The notes: generated by a model not told the origin, from the letters alone. 15,114 nt of DNA from an uncultured Actinomycetes bacterium (GCA_937888775.1 CALAQT010000554.1:1-15114), one strand, 5' to 3'. Numbered from the stretch's first letter, positions 1-7,166 are shown. Numbers and translations: made by a program.

Positions 1-293
1 CGCGTGACGATCCCCCGGCGCACGCGTGGGCGATGGCGGTCGCCCTCGACTCGCTACAGCTCGCCGAGGCCTCCTCGCGCGACGCGCCGACGCACCCCGC
101 CGGGCGTCCGATAGGAAACACTCTACGAACGCGGCGCGGGAGGCATGCCACCGGCTCTCGAGGAGCGATCTACCCGACGCTGGAACCGGACGGCGAAGCG
201 GACCCGGGACCATGCCTGTCCAAGGGATTACGGGATGATTACAGCGAGGCCAGGCCAATCGACGCCCATCGGGCGCTGAGTCATATTCGCTCG
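1..293. other. No supported gene; possible 3' fragment
   Basis: One plus-strand frame is open from the left edge and runs without a stop into the GNAT pseudogene that follows. Its first residues (RDDPPAHAWAMAVALDSLQL) look protein-like. Later residues are arginine-, proline- and glycine-rich with no motif I recognise. It could be the decayed tail of a gene lying left of the window, or chance openness in GC-rich DNA. I assign no function. Confidence 0.25.
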
Positions 294-615
294 ATGACCT
301 TCATCCGAGTCCGGAGTGCTGTCCCCGGGGACCTGGCCGCCCTGCGCCGCATCTTTAGGAGATCTTTGCTCTCTAACGCGGGGGACCGAGAAGTCTGCTG
401 GCCAATTCTGAGGCACTGGAGCTGCCGGACGGTGGGGTGGCCGAAGGAAGGACTCGAGTAGCCGTGGCAGCCGACGGCACCGTCCTCGGATTCATCGCCG
501 GCGTCCCCTCGACCGCTCGGTGCTGGAGCTAGAGGACTTGTTCGTCGATCCTCATTGGATGCGCAGGGGAGTCGCGCGGCGTCTATTGGCAGACCTCATC
601 GCGGCGGCGATCCTC
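294..615 (+). pseudogene. Frameshifted and truncated GNAT N-acetyltransferase
   Basis: A GNAT-fold acetyltransferase would move an acetyl group from acetyl-CoA to an amine. The pieces lie in three successive frames. From the ATG at 294 the frame gives MTFIRVRSAVPGDLAALRRI, a typical GNAT beta1-alpha1 start. Near 394 the sense shifts frame to LLANSEALELPDGGVAEGRT and VAADGTVLGFIAGVPS. Near 505 it shifts again to LELEDLFVDPHWMRRGVARR, which is the strand-4 plus acetyl-CoA pyrophosphate loop (R/Q-x-x-G-x-G/A equivalent RRGVAR) followed by helix 3. Matching sense ends at about 610, so the C-terminal third (strands 5-7) is missing. Two frameshifts and the loss of the end make it inactive. The family call is confident; the substrate is unknowable. 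Confidence 0.8.
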
Positions 616-1025
616 CGCACGATCTTCTCCTCGCAACGACCGACGCGCACGACCGGCAGCGAGATCACGCCGAACTGGCTTATGTTCACGACTAGCTCCT
701 GGTCCACGCGATCCGCGGCCTGGCGCCAGCGCAGCGGTCGTCCGGCCTTCTCGATCGCCGCGCCATCGTCGGTGACCGAGATCCGGTGCTCTCGGCGCAC
801 GACACGGACACAGACAGGATCTCCGGACTTGTATTCCAACCCGGTATCAATCACGGTCTCGCTGCGGGCCTCCGGGATCCGCCCGGCCGACCACTCCGCG
901 CTGGCCAGCTCGACTGTTCGCTTCAAATCCGGCCATGACCGGAAGCCCAGCTCAACCGCAGTTACGTGCTGGGCGTCGGTCAACAAGAACCGCGCCCGAG
1001 GTCGCCGGGCTTCGCCCAGCCGATC
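552..1025 (-). pseudogene. Fragment of actinobacterial protein of unknown function
   Basis: On the minus strand the frame reads LGEARRPRARFLLTDAQHV, then VTAVELGFRSWPDLKR, then DTGLEYKSGDPVCVRVVRRE, DDGAAIEKAGRPLRW and NISQFGVISLPVV. The first part resembles the short 'TDAQ..AxExGFxSWPxLKR' segment often seen before small actinobacterial domains. The second resembles a Thermoleophilia family, recalled from memory, that reads DTGxEYxxGxPVxVRVxxR and AGRPxxW. No ATG lies in this frame; TTG codons at 986 or 983 could start it, but the sense extends upstream to a stop near 1026. Its last residues overlap the antisense of the GNAT tail, so both ends look damaged. The role is unknown. It may still be expressed as a short protein. 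Confidence 0.5.
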
Positions 1026-1026
1026 T

Positions 1027-1371
1027 CATGAGCCGATCTACTACCCGGACCGCCGCGGCCGAGGTGGCGCTAGGCACACCGAGCGGTGTCCCCAGATAAC
1101 CTCAATCGAGACGGCTTCCTCCACGCGATTACGCGAGCGGCTGCCATCCGTCTATTAGATGTTTGCCGAGTAGCGAGGCTCGCGGCCACCCGCTAACACC
1201 GCGCGTCTCGGATTGCGCGCGCTGTGCCAGCCCCCTTCCCGGCGTGAACATGAACCGGTGATAGAACCGGAATCGACGCCTCGACCGACGCGGGACACCG
1301 TGGCCCCGACGACGTTCACACCTGCTCCCGACCATGACGCCGCCGCCGACATGGGAACAAACCCGAGACCA
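1027..1371. other. Gene-free stretch
   Basis: I find no recognisable protein or RNA in this stretch. Open frames exist on both strands but are arginine/serine-rich and overlap each other. A short direct repeat, GAACCGG, occurs twice around 1253-1275. The stretch separates decayed genes from the palindrome at 1372. Confidence 0.4.
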
Positions 1372-1397
1372 CGTGCAGAGCGCCGGCGCTCTGCACG
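1372..1397 (-). terminator. 26-bp perfect palindrome, candidate terminator of the GYD gene
   Basis: The half-site CGTGCAGAGCGCC is followed directly by its exact reverse complement, giving 13 bp per arm with no central gap. It lies 28 bp past the stop codon of the minus-strand GYD gene, and as RNA it could fold into an 11-bp stem with a four-base loop. Read on the minus strand the following sequence (TGGTCTCGGGTTTGTT) is only mildly T-rich, so it is not a classical intrinsic terminator. A dyad operator for a dimeric regulator is the alternative. Confidence 0.45.
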
Positions 1398-1425
1398 CCG
1401 GGCGTTCCGAGCTCGCGCTCGCCGC

Positions 1426-1719
1426 TCACCCAGTCTTGGCGATCACGCTCCTCATCTCGTCAGCGCTGAACGCGCGTAGCGTGGTGGTACGGAGGTTGCC
1501 CTGGGACGAGAGCATCAGCAACGCCGCCGCCAGCGTCTCCTCGTCGGGGGCATCGAGGATGGCTACGAGGTCGTGGCCTCCAAGCGTCCAGTACGTGTCC
1601 TTGAACGTGACGTCCAGCTTCTCAAAATGAGCTCGCGCCGCCTCGTATCGGTCCACGGAGTCCTTGAAGCTGGCGACGCCCTGTTGCGTCCAATCGATCA
1701 GCACGACGTAGGTAGCCAT
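1426..1719 (-). CDS. GYD domain-containing small protein
   Basis: This 97-residue protein starts MATYVVLIDWTQQGVASFKD and continues with an LDVTFKDTYWTLGGHDLVAI segment and a D-A-P-D-E-E-T helix. That is the GYD family pattern (named for a Gly-Tyr-Asp motif, here GGHD): a ferredoxin-like alpha/beta fold of about 90-100 residues, usually of unknown function and thought to form dimers. I chose ATG 1719 because AAGGAGG sits five bases upstream. A GTG two codons earlier would overlap that site. It appears monocistronic, with a promoter candidate just upstream and a palindrome just downstream. No catalytic residues can be assigned. The family call is strong; the role is unknown. Confidence 0.9.
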   Translation of the reverse strand: MATYVVLIDWTQQGVASFKDSVDRYEAARAHFEKLDVTFKDTYWTLGGHDLVAILDAPDEETLAAALLMLSSQGNLRTTTLRAFSADEMRSVIAKTG

Positions 1720-1746
1720 GCCCACCTCCTTGGTCGGGTTTGATCG

Positions 1747-1776
1747 ATCCTAATGCCTTCCACGCGCTCGCTTCAA
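1747..1776 (-). promoter_or_regulatory. Candidate sigma70-type promoter for the GYD gene
   Basis: Read on the minus strand, TTGAAG (1776-1771) is followed after 18 bp by TAGGAT (1752-1747). These fit the -35 TTGACA and -10 TANNNT patterns of housekeeping actinobacterial promoters. Transcription would begin near 1740, giving a roughly 20-nt leader that contains the AAGGAGG ribosome site. Seen by eye only. Confidence 0.4.
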
Positions 1777-2057
1777 GGACCGGGGCTCGCGGTTCGCTGA
1801 CTCGGAGACCAGCCGCCTACTAACGTCGCGCCTGCTTTGCCATCGCGGAGCGAGAGCGCGACGAGAATCTGAGCAGCGCAAGGATCCTCGGCGTGGTCGT
1901 CATCACCTTCTGGTCGCCGACGTGAAGGGCGGGCCCTCGACGACGATCTGCGAAGGTCACCCGCGGCCGGCTTGGTCGCTTCCCTCACTCCACCGTAGTC
2001 CCGCACGGCAACACCGCGCGCTTAAACGGATGGCGAGCCGGTCCGCGAGGTCTATAA
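1777..2057. other. Gene-free stretch before the acyl-CoA synthetase
   Basis: No recognisable coding sequence on either strand. A minus-strand open frame covers much of it but is low-complexity (arginine/serine-rich) and unlike any family I know. A TATAAC hexamer at 2053-2058 with TGGCGA 16 bp upstream is a weak promoter candidate for the downstream plus-strand genes. Confidence 0.35.
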
Positions 2058-2102
2058 CTCCCAACGCGGTCCGCCCCAGGCGGTGACGGAGCTGACTTCA
2101 CC

Positions 2103-2171
2103 GTGATTGTGGTGCTCGCGGTCCTCGTCGTTGGGCCGGCGGCCCTCGCGAGCACGTACCGACGGAGGTGA
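2103..2171 (+). CDS. Possible small hydrophobic peptide or leader ORF
   Basis: From GTG 2103 the frame encodes 22 residues: VIVVLAVLVVGPAALAS followed by TYRRR and a stop. This is one short hydrophobic segment with a positively charged end, the shape of a single membrane helix or of the tail of a lost membrane protein. Its TGA (2169-2171) overlaps the GGAGGTGA ribosome site of the acyl-CoA synthetase gene, so translating it could influence initiation of the next gene. No clear ribosome site precedes it. The frame is open back to 2058. It could be chance. Confidence 0.3.
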   Translation: MIVVLAVLVVGPAALASTYRRR

Positions 2172-2178
2172 TTTGACG

Positions 2179-3858
2179 ATGTCGATCGTTTCTCTTGCTC
2201 GTCCCGCCAGCGACTGCACCCCGCGCTTGGCGGATATCGACGCCGAGCGCGCCAGCTATCGCATCGACGTGCCGGAGCGCTTCAACGCGGTGCTGGCCAT
2301 CGTCGATGCCTGGGCCTCGGAGGACCCCGATGCGCTCGCCGTGCTGTCCGTGAACGCGGTCGGGAACGTTGTCGCGGAGCAGTCGGCGGCCGACCTGGCG
2401 CGCGCCTCGCGCAAGGCAGCGCGGGCGCTGTTGGATCTGGGCGTTGGCAAGGGCGACCACGTGTTCGTGATGCTGCCGCGGATCCCGGAGTGGTACGCCG
2501 CGCTGCTCGGCGCGATGCGGATCGGCGCGATCCCGATGCCCGGGCCGAACCTGCTGACCCCCAAGGACATCGCGTACCGCTTCGATCAGACCGGCGCAAC
2601 CGCGGCGATCACTGACGAGGCCGGCACGAGCAAGGTGGACGCGGCCGCCCCGCGTCTGGCAACCCGCCTATGCGTCGGACGCGCGCCCGACGGCTGGCTG
2701 TCGCTCGAGGAGCGGTGCGCTGCGGTCGGGGACGGAGAGACGCCGGTCGACCCGACTCATCGCGACGATCCGCTCCTGCTGTACTTCACGAGCGGCACGG
2801 TCTCTTACCCGAAGATGGTCCAGCACGCTCAGTCCTACGCGCTCGGCCATATCGGAACGGCGCGTTTCTGGCAGGACCTGCGCCCCGGCGACCTGCACTG
2901 GACCATCACCGACACCGGCTGGGCCAAGGCGGCGTGGGGTGGGCTGTTCGGGCAGATGCACGAGCGCGCGGCGATCCTCAACGTCGCGCTCGGCCGCCCC
3001 GACGCCGACACGATCTTCGGCATCCTTGCCCGCCATCGCGTCACGTCGTTCTGCGCGCCGCCGACTCTCTACCGACGAATGGTCCAGGGGGACTTCTCCA
3101 AGTATGACCTCTCGGCCCTGCGCCATTGCACGAGTGCCGGCGAGCCGCTGAATCCCGAGGTCATCCGCGAGTGGCAAGAGGGCACCGGTGGCACGGGCGG
3201 GCTGACCATCTACGACGGTTATGGCCAGACAGAGACGACATGCCTGGTCGCCAACTACCGAACGATGGAGGTTCGTCCCGGGTCGATGGGCCGCCCTGTC
3301 CCCGGCTACGACGTAACGATCGTCGACGAAGACGGCCAACCGGTCGAGCCCGGCGAGGTGGGGAACATCGTCGTACGCTGCGAACCGGAGCGTCCCGTCG
3401 GGCTGTTCCCCGGCTACTACAACAACCCGCAGGCTTCGGCCGAGGCGTTCCGCGGCCCCTTCTACTTCACCGGTGACAAGGCAGCGATGGACAAAGACGG
3501 CTACTTCTGGTTCGAGGGCCGCGACGACGACGTCATCACCTCGAGCGCCTACCGCATCGGACCGTTCGAAGTCGAGAGCATACTCGTCGAGCACCCGGCC
3601 GTCATGGAGGCCGCCGTTGTTGGCAAGGATGATCTCGAGCGCACGCAGATCGTCACGGCCTTCTGCATTCTTGCCCCTGGCCAGACAGGATCACCTGAGC
3701 TCGCCCACGAACTGCAGGACTTCGTCAAACACGGCACCGCCCCCTACAAATACCCGCGCGAGATCCACTTCGTGGAGGAACTGCCCAAGACGATCAGCGG
3801 CAAGATCCGGCGCTCCGAGCTGCGCGGTTGGCTGCGCGCTGGGCGCCTCGACAGCTAG
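2179..3858 (+). CDS. Medium-chain acyl-CoA synthetase (AMP-forming, ACSM-like)
   Basis: This 559-residue protein of the ANL adenylating superfamily should activate a carboxylic acid with ATP to an acyl-AMP and then to acyl-CoA. Visible motifs are: P-loop TSGTVSYPK at 204-212; DTGWAKAAWG near 250, characteristic of the ACSM/medium-chain and benzoate-type branch; YGQTET (A5) at 348-353; FTGDKA with the ribose-binding Asp at 433; GRDDDVITSSAYRIGPFEVE (hinge region); and KTISGKIRR with the adenylation Lys at about 542. Length matches ACSM enzymes. ATG 2179 is preceded by GGAGGTGA. The gene is intact and stands alone between decayed stretches. Substrate chain length or aromatic preference cannot be read by eye; a medium-chain fatty or aryl acid is likeliest. 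Confidence 0.9.
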   Translation: MSIVSLARPASDCTPRLADIDAERASYRIDVPERFNAVLAIVDAWASEDPDALAVLSVNAVGNVVAEQSAADLARASRKAARALLDLGVGKGDHVFVMLPRIPEWYAALLGAMRIGAIPMPGPNLLTPKDIAYRFDQTGATAAITDEAGTSKVDAAAPRLATRLCVGRAPDGWLSLEERCAAVGDGETPVDPTHRDDPLLLYFTSGTVSYPKMVQHAQSYALGHIGTARFWQDLRPGDLHWTITDTGWAKAAWGGLFGQMHERAAILNVALGRPDADTIFGILARHRVTSFCAPPTLYRRMVQGDFSKYDLSALRHCTSAGEPLNPEVIREWQEGTGGTGGLTIYDGYGQTETTCLVANYRTMEVRPGSMGRPVPGYDVTIVDEDGQPVEPGEVGNIVVRCEPERPVGLFPGYYNNPQASAEAFRGPFYFTGDKAAMDKDGYFWFEGRDDDVITSSAYRIGPFEVESILVEHPAVMEAAVVGKDDLERTQIVTAFCILAPGQTGSPELAHELQDFVKHGTAPYKYPREIHFVEELPKTISGKIRRSELRGWLRAGRLDS

Positions 3859-3912
3859 CGCCGTGCGTCACTTCTGGCCTGGGGTTGGAGCTCGCATAAG
3901 GTTGCGAGGCTC

Positions 3913-4068
3913 TCAGAGAGCTGGCACAAGTCGATCGCCAATCCAGCTCGTGCCACGACTGAGCAGGTAGTCACGAGTGAGTCCGCAACCGACCGACTCC
4001 GCGGCACCAGTAATGAACTCACCGCGCTGACGCGCGGCCCAAAAAGGCTGCACGACTTCAGAAACCAT
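3913..4068 (-). pseudogene. IS30-like transposase N-terminal remnant
   Basis: The minus strand encodes a 51-residue piece, MVSEVVQPFWAARQRGEFIT then GAAESVGCGLTRDYLLSRGT, ending at a TGA at 3913. From memory this matches the start of actinobacterial IS30-family transposases (VSEVVKxFWAxLQxGEFITDAA...), whose N-terminus is a helix-turn-helix that binds the element's ends. The full protein is several hundred residues with a C-terminal DDE catalytic domain, and nothing resembling that domain follows. I see no terminal inverted repeats. It is a dead remnant of a transposition event between the acyl-CoA synthetase gene and the next module. Confidence 0.6.
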
Positions 4069-4075
4069 CCGACTA

Positions 4076-4500
4076 CTAAACACCATCAACAACGTCAGGG
4101 TCGGTCAAGGGCAGGGTCAGCGGCTTGGGAAACCTGGGTGGGTGGGCGGCGATCTCATTGCCGGCGTGGTCGAGCAGCGCGACCAGATGGCGGGCAGGCT
4201 TACGGCGTCATCGGTGATGGAGGGGATGCCTTCGTCGCTGTCGTCCTCAAGCGAGCGTTCGTCGGCGAATCGCAACTGGACGCAAGCGATGTCAACGCCT
4301 CCATCGTCGATCCGTCCGCCAGCGTAGAAGTGGTCGCCTCCATCGCCCCCGGTGAGGTTGACCCATGGCGTGGAGCGTGTGGGGTCGGCTGTCTCAATGC
4401 CGGAAGGCTGAGCGAACACGGTGCTGTGATGCGGGGCACGAAGGCTCTCGCTCCCCGGATCATCTGCCCTCCCCTCGTGGGCGAAGAAGGAGTGGCGGTT
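4076..4500 (-). pseudogene. Frameshifted gene of unknown function
   Basis: Two minus-strand frames join into a natural-looking protein. The upstream part reads HSTVFAQPSGIETADPTRST, then VNLTGGDGGDHFYAGGRIDD and CVQLRFADERSLEDDSDEGI, then PSITDDAVS. After a one-base shift near 4190-4195 the sense continues as LPARHLVALLDHAGNEIAAH and PPRFPKPLTLPLTDPDVVDG, ending at TAG 4076. The acidic, aliphatic composition contrasts with the arginine-rich shadows in other frames, which supports real coding origin. I do not recognise the family. The start is not defined; sense fades upstream of about 4500. It ends 7 bp before the transposase remnant on the same strand. Confidence 0.45.
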
Positions 4501-4624
4501 GAGCGAGGCACGTGGCTCCTGATCGGCGCATTGCAGTCCGGCACGTCTCGATGTAGGGTCGCGTCGCGTCGCCGCGCTGAGGCGTCCGCGGCGACTCCCG
4601 TTATCCAACCTGAGGAGTACGAAG

Positions 4625-4915
4625 ATGGCCTATGGCGTTGTGCATCAGTTCGCTGGCGGCACTGAGGAGCAGTACCAGGCCTCGGTCGCGGCCGTACATC
4701 CGAGCGACGGCAGCCTGCCCGACGGCCAGGTGCTTCACATAGCCGGACCATCGGGCGACGGCTGGTTGATCGTGGCGATCCATGACTCGAAGCAAAGCTG
4801 GGAGCAGTTCCGCGACGGCACTCTGATGCCTCGCATGCAAGCGGGCATCGACGGCGGGTTTGCGGCGCCGCCACAGGAGACGTCGTTCGAAGTCCACAAC
4901 CAGGTCTCCGCCTGA
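4625..4915 (+). CDS. Small ABM-like (dimeric alpha/beta-barrel) protein
   Basis: This 96-residue protein begins MAYGVVHQFAGGTEEQYQAS, continues LPDGQVLHIAGPSGDGWLIV and ESWEQFRDGTLMPRMQAGID-like residues, and ends PPQETSFEVHNQVSA. The order (beta strand, helix with EQY, strand with GPSGDGW, helix with W..F, terminal strand) fits the dimeric alpha/beta-barrel fold shared by antibiotic-biosynthesis-monooxygenase-like and related stress proteins. Similar sequences, from memory, are common in Actinomycetota and are annotated hypothetical. ATG 4625 follows GAGGAG with 8-nt spacing. The gene stands alone and a strong hairpin follows 8 bp after the stop. No cofactor site or substrate can be named. 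Confidence 0.85.
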   Translation: MAYGVVHQFAGGTEEQYQASVAAVHPSDGSLPDGQVLHIAGPSGDGWLIVAIHDSKQSWEQFRDGTLMPRMQAGIDGGFAAPPQETSFEVHNQVSA

Positions 4916-4923
4916 CGAGCGGC

Positions 4924-4952
4924 GGCAGGGGCGCCGCGCAGGCGCCCCTGCC
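4924..4952 (+). terminator. Strong GC hairpin after the ABM-like gene
   Basis: GGCAGGGGCGCC, a five-base loop GCGCA, and the exact reverse complement GGCGCCCCTGCC form a perfect 12-bp stem just after the stop codon at 4915. There is no T-run, which is common for terminators in high-GC actinobacteria. Its position argues for a transcription end or an mRNA 3' stabiliser. Confidence 0.65.
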
Positions 4953-4962
4953 ACTGGGCGGA

Positions 4963-5003
4963 AGGACCAGCAGCGACGCGGAGTCGCGCTAGGGCTGCCG
5001 CTC
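4963..5003 (+). repeat. Direct repeat, left copy (R-L)
   Basis: The copy begins AGGACCAGCAGCGACGCGGA. Its first 27 bases (4963-4989) are identical to 8938-8964, and CTGCCGCTC (4995-5003) is shared after a diverged spacer. Within it GCGAC-GCGGA-GTCGC can form a small hairpin. In one frame both copies encode GPAATRSRA, so it may be the shared coding remnant of a duplicated gene. Confidence 0.8.
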
Positions 5004-5045
5004 CGGCAGGAAAGGCAGCACGTACGGCCGTTGGCGCAGCCCCGT

Positions 5046-5326
5046 CACGTTGTTTACGACCTCATTCGTAGCGGCGCCGGGAAGCCGCCGAGTCGACCGG
5101 GCGACGGGAAATCGAGGCCTTCCGGGCACTCGGTGACGCCAAGACATGGGAGATCGGTGAGGGCGCCGGCAAGAAGGCCGTCGGGCAGCGCGCGGTTGGA
5201 TTGGAAGTGGTCCTGGATCTACTGCGGACTTGTACCGATGGACCGGCTCCCCGTCGAGGGGACAATCAGATTGGTCAATGGGCGACGGTCACCGTCGAGG
5301 GTCTTGAGGAGAGCAAATCAACATGA
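5046..5326 (+). pseudogene. Decayed gene upstream of the GMC oxidoreductase
   Basis: No start codon leads into this frame, yet the sequence reads as protein. First comes HVVYDLIRSGAGK (5046 onward). After a one-base shift near 5084-5086 it becomes AAESTGRREIEAFRALGDAK, TWEIGEGAGKKAVGQRAVGL, EVVLDLLRTCTDGPAPRRGD and NQIGQWATVTVEGLEESKST, ending at TGA 5326. The last part is 73 uninterrupted codons with normal amino-acid balance. I do not recognise a named family. The upstream repeat copy (GPAATRSRA) may be its earlier part in yet another frame. It points the same way as the GMC gene 64 bp downstream and may once have been co-transcribed. The final 73-codon stretch could be functional if an upstream start in another frame is a sequencing artefact. 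Confidence 0.5.
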
Positions 5327-5390
5327 CCAAGGCACGCACTGGCCGCGTCGCGGCGCTGCTGGCCGAGGTCGCGCCTGAAAGGGGTGTGCG

Positions 5391-7043
5391 ATGCGCAACG
5401 ACGATCGCTTTGACTACGACTGGCTGGTGATCGGCTCGGGGTTTGGGGGGAGCGTTTCGGCGTTGCGGTTAGCGGAGCGGGGCTATCGGGTCGGCGTGCT
5501 TGAGTGCGGCCGGCGTTACCGCGACGAGGACTTCGCGAAGACGACTTGGGAGGTGGCCCGCTACTACTGGATGCCGAAGCTGGGGTTGAAGGGGATTTTC
5601 CGGCTCACGATCTTCAAGGACATCTTCGTTGCCTCGGGCTGTGGCGTGGGGGGAGGCTCGCTGGGGTATGCGAACACGCTGTATCGCGCGCGCCCAGCGT
5701 TCTACGGCGACCGCCAATGGGTGGATCTGCGCGACTGGGAGGCCGAGCTGGGCCCGCACTACGACGAGGCCGAGCGGATGCTGGGTGTGACCACCTACGA
5801 CGAGGACTCGGAGGCTGATCTGCTGCTCAAGGAGTACGCGCAGAAGCGGGGCTTCGGCGACACCTACGCCAAGACGCGGGTGGGGGTGTTCCTGGGCGAG
5901 CCAGGCACGACGGTGCCCGACCCCTACTTCGGCGGGGAGGGCCCGGAGCGGGCGGGCTGCGTCCGCTGCGGCTCGTGCATGGTGGGGTGCCGCGACAACG
6001 CCAAGAACACGCTGGTCAAGAACTACCTCTATTTCGCTGAGAGTCGAGGCGTCGAGATCCTGCCGGAGCGCACCGTGGTCGACATCCGTCCGCGTGGCGC
6101 CGCCGATGGCTCCGATGGCTACACGGTCACCCACGAGCGCTCAGGCGCGTGGGGGCGCCGCGACCGACAGCGGCTGAACGCGCGAGGGGTGGTGGTCGCT
6201 GCCGGGCCCCTGGGCACCAACAAGCTTCTGTTCAGCTCCAAGCTGCGCGGGTCGCTGCCGCGGGTCTCCGACCGCCTCGGGTACCTGGTCCGCACGAACA
6301 GCGAATCGATTCTGGCCGTCACCGCTCCGGAGGACGCGCGCGACTTCACACGTGCTGTGGCGATCACCTCCAGCATCTACCCCGACGCCGACACCCACAT
6401 CGAATCGGTCACCTACGGCCGGGGCGCGGATTCCCAGTCGCTCTTGTTCCTCTTGATGACCGAGGCCGGAACGCGGCGGAACCAGCCGCTGCAACTCGTG
6501 CTCAACATGCTTCGCCACCCACGGCTGGCGCTGGGGGCGATGCGGGTGCGTGCCTGGTCGCGGCGCACGGTGATCCTGCTGGTGATGCAGACGCTCGACA
6601 ACGCGATGCGCCTGCGCGTCAAGCGCCGCTGGCCCAACGGCAACGTCGTGCTCACCACAGAGCAGGATCCCGAGAGCCCCAACCCCGACAAGATCCCCAC
6701 CGCCTACCGTGCCGCTGAGTGGATGCAGGACAAGCTTGGCGGGACCGCCCAAGCGGTGTTCACCGAGGCGATCTTCTCGATCCCGATGACCGCCCACATC
6801 CTCGGCGGGGCCGTCATCGGCGCAGACCCACAGACCGGGGTGGTCGACGACCGCCACCGCGTGTTCGGCTACCAGAACCTGCTGGTCTGCGACGGCGCCG
6901 CCGTCCCTGCCAACGTCGGCGTCAACCCCGCCCTCACGATCACCGCGCTGGCCGAGCGTGCCATGGCCCACATCCCACCCAAGGGCAGCCCGGCTGAGCT
7001 GGCGGCCACTGACGGCCAGCGAGGCGTGTCGGCCAAGATGTGA
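5391..7043 (+). CDS. GMC-family FAD oxidoreductase, cholesterol-oxidase-like
   Basis: This 550-residue flavoenzyme should oxidise an alcohol group, with FAD as acceptor. The dinucleotide-binding GSGFGG sits at 15-20, followed by the ECG at the end of strand 2 (38-40). GCGVGGGSLGYANTL (83-97) is the FAD-contact loop. A CVRCGSCMVGC segment gives Cys190, 193, 196 and 200. The C-terminal half carries TAHILGGAVIG with His469 and NVGVNPALTITALAERAM with Asn512, the usual GMC His/Asn catalytic pair. Overall it resembles the mycobacterial ChoD-type branch rather than secreted streptomycete cholesterol oxidase, and no signal peptide is seen. ATG 5391 follows AAAGGGG. It faces an aldehyde dehydrogenase tail-to-tail, suggesting alcohol then aldehyde oxidation. 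The substrate (sterol, long-chain or terpene alcohol) is not determinable by eye. Confidence 0.88.
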   Translation: MRNDDRFDYDWLVIGSGFGGSVSALRLAERGYRVGVLECGRRYRDEDFAKTTWEVARYYWMPKLGLKGIFRLTIFKDIFVASGCGVGGGSLGYANTLYRARPAFYGDRQWVDLRDWEAELGPHYDEAERMLGVTTYDEDSEADLLLKEYAQKRGFGDTYAKTRVGVFLGEPGTTVPDPYFGGEGPERAGCVRCGSCMVGCRDNAKNTLVKNYLYFAESRGVEILPERTVVDIRPRGAADGSDGYTVTHERSGAWGRRDRQRLNARGVVVAAGPLGTNKLLFSSKLRGSLPRVSDRLGYLVRTNSESILAVTAPEDARDFTRAVAITSSIYPDADTHIESVTYGRGADSQSLLFLLMTEAGTRRNQPLQLVLNMLRHPRLALGAMRVRAWSRRTVILLVMQTLDNAMRLRVKRRWPNGNVVLTTEQDPESPNPDKIPTAYRAAEWMQDKLGGTAQAVFTEAIFSIPMTAHILGGAVIGADPQTGVVDDRHRVFGYQNLLVCDGAAVPANVGVNPALTITALAERAMAHIPPKGSPAELAATDGQRGVSAKM

Positions 7044-7166
7044 CTGCCTTTGAGGAAATCCAGTCGTCGACGGGATCGCTGCCGCGCCAGTGCTGCTTCC
7101 CGCGGATTGTGGATATTCCCATGTCAGCGAGATCGGCGGCGCGATTGCCCATCCGGGCGCCAATAC

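Noticed and set aside
2668..3594. Minus-strand open frame of 308 codons inside the acyl-CoA synthetase gene
   Set aside because: It is antisense to a fully motif-supported enzyme and has the Arg/Val/Asp-rich composition of a GC-rich shadow frame.
3918..3955. Stem-loop (GAGCTGG...CCAGCTC, or TGGCACAAG...CTCGTGCCA) as terminator of the acyl-CoA synthetase
   Set aside because: Long loop, a mismatch, and it lies inside the transposase remnant, where coding origin explains the sequence.
4138..4665. Plus-strand open frame of 175 codons before the ABM-like gene
   Set aside because: It is the mirror of the minus-strand frameshifted gene, whose reading is more natural, and it runs into the ABM-like gene in another frame.
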